Positions 13,164 through 23,655 of a stretch of DNA of 64,000 nucleotides are shown here, one piece after another (the stretch's first letter is position 1; every line of letters starts with the position of its first letter). The notes under the pieces are model-generated. The model was not told where the DNA came from. It did not search any database and saw nothing but the letters and a program-made list of their open reading frames with translations. A program made the position numbers and the translations under genes. The stretch covers positions 23,977,809-24,041,808 of the forward strand of contig NC_067197.1 of the NCBI RefSeq assembly GCF_000699445.3, read 5' to 3'. Source of the stretch: Schistosoma haematobium. Its lineage: Eukaryota; Platyhelminthes; Trematoda; Strigeidida; Schistosomatidae.

Positions 13164-14282
13164 TTATGATGTGGCTTCATTCAAAACATATTTCTCACAT
13201 TGGTTAAAGTAAACATTAGAAGTGACTTCGTGATAAGGATAAACAGCAGTTGATATGAAATCATCCGAATTGTAATCAAAATCGAGGTCATTTAGTACTC
13301 GTGCTTCACATTGAACAAGTTTTTCACAAGGATCAAATGCCGTATGAGGATAGGTAAAATATGATATGACATCAGGATTTGATTCTTCTGAAATATTTTC
13401 ATGAAATTTATTAGGAATGTCATTGCAGAGTAATGGATCATTCGAAAAATCAGCATCTATCAAGACTGCCTCAGGTTTTTAATCATGACTAGGTTCATTT
13501 AACATATTTTCCTCAGATTTGCAAGGAGTGTCATCAGAAATAAGTGAATCGTTAGGAAAAACCATATCTGGTACAATAACATGAGAAATCTGACAAATCG
13601 ATTGATTAGAAACTGTTGTCTTACAGGGATTCTGAGTTCCATTTAACTCTGAACTGCTATATGACTCTACAGTGTCTTCTGAAATCGTTGATAAAGATAA
13701 ATGATCACTAGGAACACTGAATTTAACAGAATCACAATTACAAGACTTAATATTCGTCGCAGCAAGATAAACAGTAGTATTACAAACTGACTAAATATAT
13801 CCAATATCACCACATTTGAAGCACTCAGAATTACGGAATTTACATGAATTAAAAGAGTGGAACCTGCCACAGGACAAACATTGACCAAACTTGTGCCAAT
13901 CTTCGTGAACTTCATTGCAACTCCTCAATGAATTATCTGCATAACCTTGAGTACCCACTGGGTTGGGATAACATAACGCAGTAGAATTTTTTATATACTC
14001 GTGAATCCTTTTACAAAATCTTCCTCCTTTACGACATTCGAAATTTGTATACTTAACATAGTCTAGCAGTAGATCCTCGAGAATTGTATAAGAAAGCGAA
14101 GTAGGGTTTCCCAGTAAAGTCAAAGTTTTTAATAAGCTGTATGCTTCTTTTCCGATGAATGTGAGGAAATGTGCTGCAATATTAACATCCTCAATATCTT
14201 CCTTGATCACAGCCCAGATTTCGAACCTTTCAAAGTTATCCTAAAAACCTTCAGAAGTTGAATGTACATCCAACAATACCAT
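13164..14282 (-). pseudogene. Gag with zinc knuckles, three nonsense codons
   Basis: One minus-strand frame of 373 codons runs from an ATG at 14280-14282 to a TAA at 13164-13166, broken by three stops: TAG at 14241-14243, TAG at 13791-13793 and TAA at 13479-13481. No frameshift is needed. A helical N-terminal part leads into two zinc knuckles. The first is complete (C-x2-C-x3-H-x4-C, starting CLSCGRFH). In the second (CFKCGDIGY) the expected His is Tyr, and the 13791 stop falls inside it. The acidic Ser/Asn-rich C-terminal part ends at the left LTR side. The knuckle spacing equals that of the gag at 18831, so both come from related gypsy lineages. There is no coding function left. Confidence 0.8.
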
Positions 14283-14307
14283 CACAGGCTCCTGCTCGCG
14301 ACGCCAA

Positions 14308-14469
14308 TGTGATAGTCAAAAGTAATTGAATTATAGTATGAACTAAGAATCCAGAAATAACGTTATCGGATCAAGTACTAGATAAGCACTATCGAATGTA
14401 CTGTATTTGGAATTCAAAATCAAGCATTCAACAAGTACAAAGGAATCATCAGTTCATTTAAACACCACA
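14308..14469 (-). repeat. LTR remnant, element 5' side
   Basis: Partner of 12712-12877. Its left edge is followed inward, on the minus strand, by TTGGCGTCGCGAGC, where a tRNA primer would pair. The LTR may extend to the right past 14469. Confidence 0.65.
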
Positions 14470-17400
14470 GCAGGTCAAACATATTATTGAAGCAATAAGT
14501 ACACAAAAGGAAAGTATATTCACAACAAGTATGAAAATTTCTCATCTTCAAAACGCTCATGGCTGTGAACTTTGCAAAACAACGGGAGGAGCTCCCGCTT
14601 AACTAACTGAACGGTTAGGAAAATATAATATTTTTAACTTTTCAAGGGCTTTTCGGAGTATAAACTATATTTGAAGCTCTTCATTACTTGCTTTTAGTTT
14701 TAGACAACTCAGAGGACATGTCGGGCGAATTCAAAGGCTATGAACGAACGTAATTAACGCATGATATGAGCTTTCCCTTCAGAGTATTAACTTCCGAAAC
14801 CTATAGTACAAAGAAAACTATATCCCTACTTTCAACTGAGTCATTCAAAAGAAAGCTGGATGCTAAAAAAGACTGACTTGGAGGAATAAACCCAGGTTGT
14901 CGGTTTTCTGTTCTCAATGCGTAAGTCTGAATCTGACATATCAGAAGGCTGTTTGGTTAGTTAAACACTGATGATAGTGGCCCCTGAGCAATTAATGTCA
15001 CCTTCTCTCGCTCGTTCAGTGGCGGCTGCTGCCTTTTGGGCATTTCTGACAGATAGATGCTCGTCAACACTTGAGATCTATGTGCATCCAGGTAAGTCTT
15101 AGAGCAAAATGATTGACAGAACAAGCTTAAACTGGTAACGGTAATTTCTTGACGGATTTCTCAGTACAAAATACGAGGAAGGAGCAGTCGCCACTCATCG
15201 AGGAAACATCTTCCGGTAATGTTCCTTACCCAATAAACAAAGTGGTTATGGATATCTATGCGTTCTAGTAAGAATTATATCAATCCATATACAAACGCAC
15301 TGGGTCTTAACGAAAAAATGACAAGTTTGGTGAATAATGTGATGTAAATAGTTCTTATCTTTTCATAACAACATAAACATCAGCATCATTTTATGTCAAT
15401 AACCAGGACATGTCTGAACCTAGTGGTTCCTAATGACTTGGAACCAGAACACATGGTAGGGTAGGTCGTTATGTAAGATCCTGGTCAGTAGCACACCAAG
15501 TATGGACTACAAGGTTTGAATATTTCATTAAATCTATGTGGATCTGAGTGAGATTTTTTCATTCTGATAGGCATTTGGCTTACAATTTCAGGCTGAGATT
15601 TTAATCTATGTTGGTTTTAGCACACTTATCTTTGCTGCTATCGTAGTATCTTAATTCCAACACTGTATATTTGTTCTATTGTGATAATGAGCATTATAAT
15701 GTTTAACACTTTTGAGGGACATATTTGGGCTGACGATAAAATAGTATATTTAATGTGAAAAGGAACACATTACATAGTGACCACGTCTGCGTGTTCGAGC
15801 CATGACATTTAGATTACAGTTCTTGCTTTCACCACTTTTGACCTTCTCTATATTGTTAAGCGCTGAATGTGAATATTCTCAGTAACTATACGTTGAGCTT
15901 CAAAGATCGTGTGGTTATGAACGGGTAGCACTACAAGACTAACATACATCCTAACTACAAGAGGCTTTCTTCGTTCATAGGTTAAATTCACATAGCCAAA
16001 ATACTGACTAAGGGATGAAATTGTGAAAGCTCATTTATCTGAATTGAAAACCAAGATTATTCGGAAATATGACATCACTAACACAGTCGAGAAACATTTG
16101 TGGACGCTCGTACTGCATAGTCGCCGAGAAAGAAAATTGGATTGACAACCTTTGGATTTCAACTTCTTTCTTCCATTGTGAACTGAATGCTAGATCCCTT
16201 GAATTTACCTTTGAAACGGTACTAAGGTCCCATATGTATCTAAGATGCACTATTGTGGATACCCGAATTCGGCAATCTTAAACGTTGACCGCAAATATTT
16301 AGACATTGATTCTGTTCAGTGCAAATACCTAATTGGAATTGTTTATGAATGTATTTACATCTGCCACTAATTGGTCTGTTTCATGAGAGGTCTTTTAAAC
16401 AACATACGACCCTACATGTTCAAACCACCAAATAAACGAGTTTACAAAGATTTGCGATACAAGCATTTTTAAAACTCTTGAATAATAAGACAAAAGCTAT
16501 GATGGAGGAATGACACAGATTTAAGATCCATTTTTCACATTTTGTGTGGATGTGTTTGAAAATCCCTCGATGTAACGTTTATGTGAAAATAACTCGTCGT
16601 TGTCACTCAAGCATAGTTGACAACTTCTTGCTGTTTTTCTTAGTAGGCTGATCACATGTTTTAGGTCTCATGGGATCAGAATAATTCATTTTGCTCAGTT
16701 TTAGATATTGCTCCTCTCTTTGCCATCATATAGTTGGTCAGTTACGTATTCTTCATTGAATGTACTTCAGTAGCTGCTGGACTGTTTGGCTGCATTTCCG
16801 ACTGTTATCAATTGATTCAGTGAATTAACCGTCCCTAAGGAATGGGGATCACATTTCCTGTTTTCTAAAAGCTCGTATTACCATTGAAAAATTTGAGCGT
16901 TCAATTCCGGAATAGATCAGGCAAATCTGTTTTTATTTTCGTGAGTCTGTTGACCGTGTAGTATCTATCAAAAACGATTTAGGTACAGTACAACATTTTC
17001 CGATCAGAAGTACACTATATTTCTATTAGAATCACTTGGTTACCAAGGTACAGTTCCGTTAATCATTTGCCTCAATGAGTTCGTAACTTTCAGGTTCATT
17101 TCTATACAGAAGCTTAACCTAAAATTTTGCGGATCCAAACACCATGATCAGCATCAATATGGAATTATCTACAGATGTTTCTCTAAATCAAAATCCGAAC
17201 CTGAGCTCTACTCGACAATTCGAAGCAGATGTCTCCGGAGAATTACTCCCTGTTAGTTTAAATCCAATGTCAGCGAAGCTATAAAGCTCCTATCTGAAGT
17301 TATCATTTTCAAGCAATCACTGACAGGTTACTTACATCAACGGTGGCTATGGAATAATTTCGACAGAAATTTCTGAACTTCTGGGCTGATATGGAGCAAT

Positions 17401-18262
17401 GCGCAACACTGAAATAAACAGTTCCTCACTTCTGAAGTATCATTTTCACACCTTCCTCAAAATAAGAGAAGTCAGAGAATAATAAAATTCATTCACCTCT
17501 TGATCAACATTAAGAAGGACCTGTGAAACAACCCCTCAAAATTTTGGTTGGTGACTCTCCTTTCCGTACTGCCTAATAATAATGTTACGTAATAATGTTA
17601 TATAATTTATGGTCATCAACAACCTTCGTGAATGTCTCCTACATTCACCTCAATAGTCCCGATTTCATGGATGGTCAGTTTCGAGGAACGAGTTCGCTAA
17701 CTATGGTAAAATATGAGACTGATATCCACATGATATGACAGGATAAATACACAAAATTAAATTTTGACTCATTTCTGTTTTTGGTGAACTTCAATATGAT
17801 AGTTACTCTAGGTAGTATCTTTCTTTGTTTTTCAGTGATATTTTATTCGGTATGACATTTGCTTATTTGGGTGTGATGTCCATTCGGGACACGATATCCT
17901 TGTATTAATTTAACGTGGACTGTGCTCAGCAAGGCAGGCAGCATGTGGTTTGTTACAATTCTGAGTATTTTTGTATATGTGATTTTATTCTGATTAATTA
18001 TCAAGATGAATGCGCGATCTATATATGATGAGTGCATTTTCGACTACGTTGGTTGTGTTTTGAGATTGATAGGTCTTCACTTGTACCACTCTTGATGTTC
18101 CTACTTCCCGTTTTGGGTACTGAACGTAACACTATAGTGGTAGAGGTCAGTAAGATGGACCATATTTGATTATTCACTCTTTCAATATACAGAATGTCCA
18201 AGCGAGGTATCTGACAGTTTGCTACAAAGAACTTTGGTTTTCTTAATCCTGCTACGTGAACT
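14470..18262. other. Intergenic DNA, nothing recognised
   Basis: No domain, repeat partner or splice-consistent frame found. Overlapping frames on both strands at 16035-16281 have no visible motif and are treated as chance. Confidence 0.4.
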
Positions 18263-18462
18263 TCATCTCACTTGCTTACGCCTGTTACACCTCGTGGAGG
18301 AGCGTAGGCCACACACCAGCGTTCTCCGTCTAACCCTGTCGTGGGCATTCCTTTCCAGTTGCTATTCATTCTCTCTGTGTCTGGTTTCAATTCTCGCCCC
18401 AATATGTTTAGCCTTCTACTTTTCCGTTTCGTTTCAGGATTCTAAGTTAACACTTGCCTCCT
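18263..18462 (-). pseudogene. RTE-like LINE ORF2 C-terminal end
   Basis: The minus strand reads the basic C-terminal tail of RTE-type ORF2 proteins: first NPETKRKSRRLNILGRE and TERMNSNWK in one frame, then after a frameshift QLERNAHDRV and STRCNRRKQVR before a TGA at 18263-18265. A TAG replaces the usual Trp before NPE. The fragment stops exactly where the gypsy LTR starts, so the LTR element landed in or beside this old LINE. The sequence right of the LTR element (from 23305) does not clearly continue it. Confidence 0.7.
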
Positions 18463-18652
18463 TGTTGGGTCGGCTTACGGAGAACGTCAACGGAGCCTCC
18501 AGAGGCCCACAAGGAGCCGAAGAGTCCTGGCCAATCAGAGTGTGATGGAACGTTCTAGAATTCCAACGTGGCGTGCTACTATTGGTCGGTAGCATAATGT
18601 GTTGTTATCGGATTGGCTGTAAAATGATGTTGATTTAACAGACGCCAAAATC

Positions 18653-18660
18653 TATAAATA
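18653..18660 (+). promoter_or_regulatory. LTR TATA box
   Basis: TATAAATA stands 33 bases before the AATAAA at 18693-18698, as expected for a U3 promoter driving transcription into a short R region. The 3' LTR carries the identical box and could start transcription outward into 23305 onward. Confidence 0.7.
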
Positions 18661-18692
18661 CCCATGATTTTCTGTACAAAGATGAACCTTGG

Positions 18693-18698
18693 AATAAA
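18693..18698 (+). promoter_or_regulatory. LTR polyadenylation signal
   Basis: AATAAA in the 5' LTR; the copy in the 3' LTR is at 23179-23184 and would be the one used for the genomic transcript. Confidence 0.65.
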
Positions 18699-18818
18699 GT
18701 GCTTTCTCTCATTCTTGTGTCTTCTCTCTGGAGTTCAAGTCGCTGTGTAGTTCTAGACTGCGGGTTATCGGATTAGCTTAGGAATCGTATATAGCGTTCA
18801 ACCTTACACGACTTATCA

Positions 18819-18836
18819 GTGGCGACGGGGATGAAA
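18819..18836 (+). other. Candidate primer-binding site
   Basis: The bases right after the LTR read GTGGCGACGGGGATG. TGGCGAC from 18820 is the kind of sequence that pairs with a tRNA 3' end (CCA). I could not assign the tRNA. The gag ATG at 18831 lies inside this stretch, so the usual untranslated leader is absent. Confidence 0.5.
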
Positions 18837-21800
18837 ACTTCAATGAATATTTCCTTGGAGCAATTAGAAGCTTATATGGTGCGTCAAGAAAAGAGGTTTG
18901 AAGAGTCCCATATTAGAATCATGGAAACCCTGATGCAGAAATTCTGCCTGTCCGAGAAAAACCCTGCTTCTAGTGAATCTCAAGTATCACATACTGATTC
19001 AGTCATTAACGCCATCCATGAATTTAATTTTGATGGTGTAGCAGGTGTAACTTTCGAGTCGTGGTTTAAGAAGTATGAAGATTTGTTTTATATTGATCTT
19101 TGCAAACTGGATGATGCTTCAAAAGTCAGAATACTTCTTAGAAAACTTGGGACTATGGAACATGAACGCTATAGCAACTTCATTCTTCCGAAGAACCCAC
19201 GAGATTTTAGTTTTGATGATACAGTCAAAACCCTATCCCAAATCTTTGGAGAACAATCATCTCTATTTAATATCCGTTACCAGTGCTTAAAGTTAACGAA
19301 AGAACCAGGAGATGACTGGGTGAAGCATGCAGGAACTGTGAACCGAGAATGTGAGAGATTTAAATTGTCGTCCATGTCTGAAGATCAGTTTAAATGCTTA
19401 GTATTTATCTGCAGCCTGCGTTCACCCGAAGATGCCGATATCCGAACCAGAATCCTAAGCAAACTCGAACACTGCCCTAACATGACCCTGCAAGAAGTGA
19501 CTACTGAGTGCCAAAGGTTAGTAAACTTAAAGCATGATACCTCAATGGTAGAAAACGGTAACTGTTTCCGTAACGTCAATGCAGTCAAGAGAAAAGTCTT
19601 TCAAGGTTCCAGTACCCATAATTTCCAAAATAACAGCGACAAACCATCATCTCCATGCTGGGCATGTGGAGGTTGGCACTATAAGAGGTTTTGCCCATAT
19701 AAAGAACATCGTTGCAGCAAATGTCATCGGAAGGGGCATAAAGAAAACTTCTGCAGGAGAAGAGACTATAGAAAACGTTCCGTGAAATCTTACTCAACGA
19801 AATACAGATATAGTGCTCCAACCAACAAGATATTGGTATCACATAACAGAGCACGAAGTTGCCACCAAAGAAAGTATGTGACCTTGAATATTAATAAACA
19901 CCGTACCCGCCTTCAGCTGGACACAGCTTCTGATATTACTTTAATCAGCCCAGAAACGTGGAAGAACATTGGGAGACCCACAGTTTTCCCAACAACACAG
20001 CTGGCACACAGTGCATCTGGAGGGAAGTTGAATATTGTTGAAGTGCCATGCATTGTTTCTAAAGGTACGGTAACAACAAATGCAATATTGTATCTTACTA
20101 AGAAGCCAGCACTAGACTTAATGGGGTTGGACCTTATAGAAACACTTAAACTAGCAGATCATTCTATCAACAGTATCTGCAGACGAGTAAGTACAGACAA
20201 CACCCCAGAATGGAATCAGAAAAACGCCATGCTACAAAGACATCAAAACGTGTTTAGAGAAGGATTGGGAGAATGTACGAAAGCTAAAGCACTGTTAACT
20301 CTAAAACCTGAAGCTGCTCCCATTTTTCGACCTAAAAGACCTGTACCCTATGCTGCTCTTCCAATAGTTGAACAAGAATTACAACGACTTCAGCAAATAG
20401 GTGTTATCGAGCCTGTGAACTTCTCGAATTGGGCTGCACCAATAGTGGTGGTCAAGAAGTCGAATGGAAGTGTTCGTTTATGTGCAGACTACTCCACGGG
20501 ATTAAATGAAGCGCTACAGTCTCATCAGTATCCGTTACCCTTACCAGAAGATCTTTTCGCTAAGCTGAACGGTGGCAGATATTTTGCAAAATTGGACTTA
20601 TCAGACGCATACCTACAAATCCCTGTATCTGATGAAAGCAAAGATCTCTTAACGATCAACACACACAAAGGTCTGTTCCGGTATAACCGACTACCTTTTG
20701 GGGTAAAGACAGCACCCTCTATTTTTCAGCAAATTATGGATACCATGTTACAAGGTATTTCAGGAGCTGCAGCCTACCTAGACGACATCATAATTACGGC
20801 AGTAGATAAAATGGACCTGCAGAAGAAACTGGACCAGGTACTAGAACGCATAGCTGATTATGGTTTTCGCCTCCGAGCGGAAAAGTGTGACTTCTATATG
20901 CAGCAAGTACGGTACCTTGGGTTCATAATAGATAAAGACGGAAGACGACCAGATCCAGAGAACATTGAAGCAGTGAAAACAATGCCTAGACCCAGGGACG
21001 TTACAACCCTACGATCATTCTTGGGATTGGTCAGTCATTACGGTACCTTTCTCCCCGATCTCCATCGTCTACGTGCTCCACTAAACAACCTACTACAAAA
21101 GAACACAAGATGGAATTGGTCTGCAGACTGCCAAGCATCTTTTGAGAAAATCAAGCAACTCCTAACTTCCGATCTCTTATTGACACATTATGATCCTTCT
21201 CTACCGATAGTCGTCGCTTCAGATGCTTCTAACTATGGTGTGGGCGCAGTTATCTCTCATATTTTTCCTGATGGGTCTGAAAAAGCTATCTCACACGCTG
21301 CCAGATCTTTGACAACGACTGAAAGGAACTATAGCCAAATCGAGAAAGAAGCCCTATCGATTATATTTGCAGTGAAAAAGTTCCACAAGATGATATATGG
21401 TCGACATTTTACCCTAATAACAGACCATAAGCCACTACTTGCAGTTTTTGGGTCAAAGAAAGGAATTCCTGTTCATACAGCTAACCGACTCCAACGATGG
21501 GCAACCACACTTCTGGGTTACGACCTCAAGATCAAGTATCAGTCTACTACCGCTTTCGGGCAAGCTGACGCATTGTCGAGATTAATAGGCTCCCAATCGA
21601 AAACCCCGGAGGAGACTCTTGTAGCAAATATAAAAGCCGAGGAAGAAGTTCATCGCGTGTTGGATGACGCAGTTAATGGACTCCCAGTAACCTTTGAAAC
21701 TATCAAGAAGATAACTGAAAGTGATAAGATACTGAGCTCAGTTAAAAGCTATGTCTTGACAAAATGGCCAAACAATCGCCTCGACGGAGAACTCTTGCAA

Positions 21801-22436
21801 TATTTTCGTCGACGGGACTCTCTAATGGTTGTTGACTCCTGTATTATGTTCGGTGATCGCATTGTTGTCCCGAAGTTACTACGTCACAAGGTCCTCAAGC
21901 AGTTTCACAGTGGCCATCCTGGAATCAGTAAAATGAAATCTTTGGCTCGTAGCTATGCTTATTGGCCGTCAATGGACACAGATATCGAGAATAAATGCCG
22001 TAACTGTTCATCATGTATCCAAGCCGCTAAAAATCCTTCGAAATGCGAGCCTCAGTGTTGGCCTATGCCCGCGGGACCCTGGGTAAGACTTCACGCAGAT
22101 TTTGCCGGTCCAATCCAAGGGAAAATGTTTCTAATTATCGTAGATGTATTCACTAAATGGCCGGAAGTATACATCATGCCAAATTGTACAACGTCAGAAA
22201 CGATCCGCAAGTTGTCTACCCTATTTAGCAGTTTCGGAGTGCCAGAGACCTTAGTGACGGATAACGGCTCTCAGTTTGCCGCAGAATCGTTTAAACATTT
22301 CTGCAGAACAAACGGAATAAATCATCTTCGTTCTCCACCCTATCATCCACAATCAAACGGACAAGCAGAGCGCTTTGTGGACACTTTTAAACGAGCATTA
22401 CTGAAAGGGGAGGAGAAGGGACGACTGAGCAGGTGA
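18831..22436 (+). CDS. Gag-pol polyprotein, truncated by frameshift
   Basis: A single frame of 1201 codons runs from the first ATG, 13 bases after the LTR. The frame is open upstream to a TAG at 18792, but has no earlier ATG. In order: a helical gag; two zinc knuckles from residue about 276 (C-x2-C-x3-H-x4-C, then C-x2-C-x4-H-x4-C); aspartic protease with LDTASDITLI, Asp 364 catalytic; reverse transcriptase with YLDD at 649-652; RNase H with SDAS and TDHKPL; integrase with an HHCC zinc finger and the DDE core (HADFAG, TDNGSQF, NGQAERF). All catalytic residues are present. About 12 residues after the last DDE glutamate, a frame change at 22407-22412 leads to a TGA at 22434-22436, cutting off the integrase C-terminal domain. 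Gag and pol in one frame without a slip site is known for several gypsy branches. Confidence 0.93.
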   Translation: MKTSMNISLEQLEAYMVRQEKRFEESHIRIMETLMQKFCLSEKNPASSESQVSHTDSVINAIHEFNFDGVAGVTFESWFKKYEDLFYIDLCKLDDASKVRILLRKLGTMEHERYSNFILPKNPRDFSFDDTVKTLSQIFGEQSSLFNIRYQCLKLTKEPGDDWVKHAGTVNRECERFKLSSMSEDQFKCLVFICSLRSPEDADIRTRILSKLEHCPNMTLQEVTTECQRLVNLKHDTSMVENGNCFRNVNAVKRKVFQGSSTHNFQNNSDKPSSPCWACGGWHYKRFCPYKEHRCSKCHRKGHKENFCRRRDYRKRSVKSYSTKYRYSAPTNKILVSHNRARSCHQRKYVTLNINKHRTRLQLDTASDITLISPETWKNIGRPTVFPTTQLAHSASGGKLNIVEVPCIVSKGTVTTNAILYLTKKPALDLMGLDLIETLKLADHSINSICRRVSTDNTPEWNQKNAMLQRHQNVFREGLGECTKAKALLTLKPEAAPIFRPKRPVPYAALPIVEQELQRLQQIGVIEPVNFSNWAAPIVVVKKSNGSVRLCADYSTGLNEALQSHQYPLPLPEDLFAKLNGGRYFAKLDLSDAYLQIPVSDESKDLLTINTHKGLFRYNRLPFGVKTAPSIFQQIMDTMLQGISGAAAYLDDIIITAVDKMDLQKKLDQVLERIADYGFRLRAEKCDFYMQQVRYLGFIIDKDGRRPDPENIEAVKTMPRPRDVTTLRSFLGLVSHYGTFLPDLHRLRAPLNNLLQKNTRWNWSADCQASFEKIKQLLTSDLLLTHYDPSLPIVVASDASNYGVGAVISHIFPDGSEKAISHAARSLTTTERNYSQIEKEALSIIFAVKKFHKMIYGRHFTLITDHKPLLAVFGSKKGIPVHTANRLQRWATTLLGYDLKIKYQSTTAFGQADALSRLIGSQSKTPEETLVANIKAEEEVHRVLDDAVNGLPVTFETIKKITESDKILSSVKSYVLTKWPNNRLDGELLQYFRRRDSLMVVDSCIMFGDRIVVPKLLRHKVLKQFHSGHPGISKMKSLARSYAYWPSMDTDIENKCRNCSSCIQAAKNPSKCEPQCWPMPAGPWVRLHADFAGPIQGKMFLIIVDVFTKWPEVYIMPNCTTSETIRKLSTLFSSFGVPETLVTDNGSQFAAESFKHFCRTNGINHLRSPPYHPQSNGQAERFVDTFKRALLKGEEKGRLSR

Positions 22437-22948
22437 TCACAAAATTTCTGACATCATACAGATCCACCCCAAACCCAAATGTTCAAGACGGCAAATCTCC
22501 CGCGGAAGCCATGTTTGGAAGGCGTATTCGAACAGTCTTCGATGCCATGTTGCCATCCAAACTAGTGGATGAGCGTAGTCACGATCCAAGTATCCGGAAC
22601 TTCAGTATTGGCGACAAAGTCTACATTAAATCATACATCGGGAAGAACCGATGGGAGCCGGGCGAAGTGGTGCAAAAACTGGGAAGAGTACTGTACAAAG
22701 TTTGAGGAGCTTTTGGGACATGTATACGTCATACAAATCAAATCCTTAAGGACAAAAGGACAGTGCAGACTCGAAGTAACCGGCCGACTTTCCCGTTAGA
22801 ATTAATCTTAGACGCACCAATGCCACAAACGCCCAGGAACACTGAAAAGAAGTCTTGGACAAGAAAGACGACAAGAATAATGGGACGCCGTCGCAATCCA
22901 GTTATCAAACTACAAGTGGATCCCAGAAAGAAATCTTATTCGGGGAGG
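22412..22948 (+). pseudogene. Integrase C-terminal part, out of frame and with a stop
   Basis: This is the downstream part of pol in the +2 frame. It starts with the usual helix after the DDE core (EQVITKFLTSYRSTPNP), then SPAEAMFGRR and a basic DNA-binding segment (GDKVYIK, LGRVLYKV). A TGA at 22703-22705 interrupts it and the same frame goes on with RHTNQILKDK and a Pro/Lys-rich tail that runs into the 3' LTR. So the distal part has one frameshift (one base lost or two gained in a G/A-rich run) and one nonsense codon. Assembly error is possible in the G-run but does not explain the TGA. Confidence 0.8.
22942..22948 (+). other. Polypurine tract
   Basis: GGGGAGG abuts the TG of the 3' LTR. 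In this class it primes plus-strand DNA synthesis. Confidence 0.75.
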
Positions 22949-23304
22949 TGTTGGGTCGGCTTCCGGAGAACTTCAACGGAGCCTCCAGAGGCCCACAAGG
23001 AGCCGAAGAGTCCTGGCCAATCAGAGTGTGATGGAACGTTCTAGAATTCCAACGTGGCGTGCTACTATTGGTCGGTAGCATAATGTGTTGTTATCGGATT
23101 GGCTGTAAAATGATGTTGATTTAACAGACGCCAAAATCTATAAATACCCATGATTTTCTGTACAAAGATGAACCTTGGAATAAAGTGCTTTCTCTCATTC
23201 TTGTGTCTTCTCTCTGGAGTTCAAGTCGCTGTGTAGTTCTAGACTGCGGGTTATCGGATTAGCTTAGGAATCGTATATAGCGTTCAACCTTACACGACTT
23301 ATCA
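22949..23304 (+). repeat. 3' LTR of the Ty3/gypsy element
   Basis: Identical to 18463-18818 except C for A at 22963 and T for G at 22972, with no indel. It is followed by CTCCT, the target duplication. Confidence 0.93.
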
Positions 23305-23309
23305 CTCCT

Positions 23310-23655
23310 TATTCTAACTTTGGCTTCCCCTCCATCATATGAACATACCCGCAGTGTTATATCACAACTCACTGTTGATTAATACTGTGTTCTCTCATCT
23401 GGAGCCTCCAGTAGCATTTCATTCTAGCAACAAGAGCTAGTATGAATGTAGTCCAATTTATCATTATTATGTCCCGATAAGCATCATGAATAGTAAGTTT
23501 TGTGATCCATTTGTGGACCAGTACTATACTTATATTTTTATCGTATAATTGTTGAATAACAAAACTATTCATATACATCTCCCTCTTACTTTGAACTTTA
23601 TTTTGGCCTATGAATTATTATTATACGATTTTCCATTCTTAAATTATTCATAACA
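23310..23655. other. Spacer, nothing recognised
   Basis: Unique-looking sequence between the LTR element and the second CR1-like 3' UTR copy. The minus-strand frame at 23369-23578 shows no motif. Confidence 0.4.

Larger units (their letters stand above)
12712..14469 (-). mobile_element. Gag-only LTR retrotransposon remnant
   Basis: Two direct repeats (12712-12877 and 14308-14469) bracket a minus-strand gag frame. Read on the minus strand the order is 5' LTR, a TTGGCGTCGCGAGC stretch at the inner edge of the LTR that could be a primer-binding site, gag, a GGGGGAGG purine tract near 13122-13129, and 3' LTR. No protease, reverse transcriptase or integrase lies between the repeats, so only about 1.4 kb of interior remains. 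Either pol was deleted or this is a non-autonomous derivative. The true outer limit of the right LTR is unknown because similarity to the left copy stops at 14469. Confidence 0.7.
18463..18818 (+). repeat. 5' LTR of the Ty3/gypsy element
   Basis: It begins TGTTGGGTCGG and ends CTTATCA, 356 bp like its partner at 22949-23304. CCAAT-type boxes are visible: CCAATCAG near 18531 and inverted forms ATTGG near 18580 and 18612. A TATA box and a polyadenylation signal follow, giving a normal U3-R-U5 order. Confidence 0.93.
18463..23304 (+). mobile_element. Young Ty3/gypsy LTR retrotransposon, 4.84 kb
   Basis: The element is complete in outline: 356-bp LTRs of equal length starting TG and ending CA, a single gag-pol frame, a purine tract (22942-22948) directly before the 3' LTR, and a 5-bp target duplication CTCCT at 18458-18462 and 23305-23309. 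The LTRs differ at only two positions (18477/22963 and 18486/22972), about 0.6 percent, so insertion is recent. It can no longer make its own full product: the pol frame shifts near 22407-22412 and meets a TGA at 22703-22705 in the integrase C-terminal part. Enzymes from an intact relative could still mobilise it. I do not assign it to a named schistosome family. Confidence 0.93.

Noticed and set aside
16035..16281. Overlapping 70-codon frames on opposite strands
   Set aside because: No recognisable domain or repeat partner, and each could be the shadow of the other.
19385..19854. Minus-strand and alternate-frame ORFs inside the gypsy gag
   Set aside because: Shadows of the long gag-pol frame, which has clear motifs.
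22763..23044. Separate small protein after pol, such as an envelope
   Set aside because: It is the continuation of the shifted integrase frame into the 3' LTR. There is no signal peptide, membrane segment or splice signal for an env gene.
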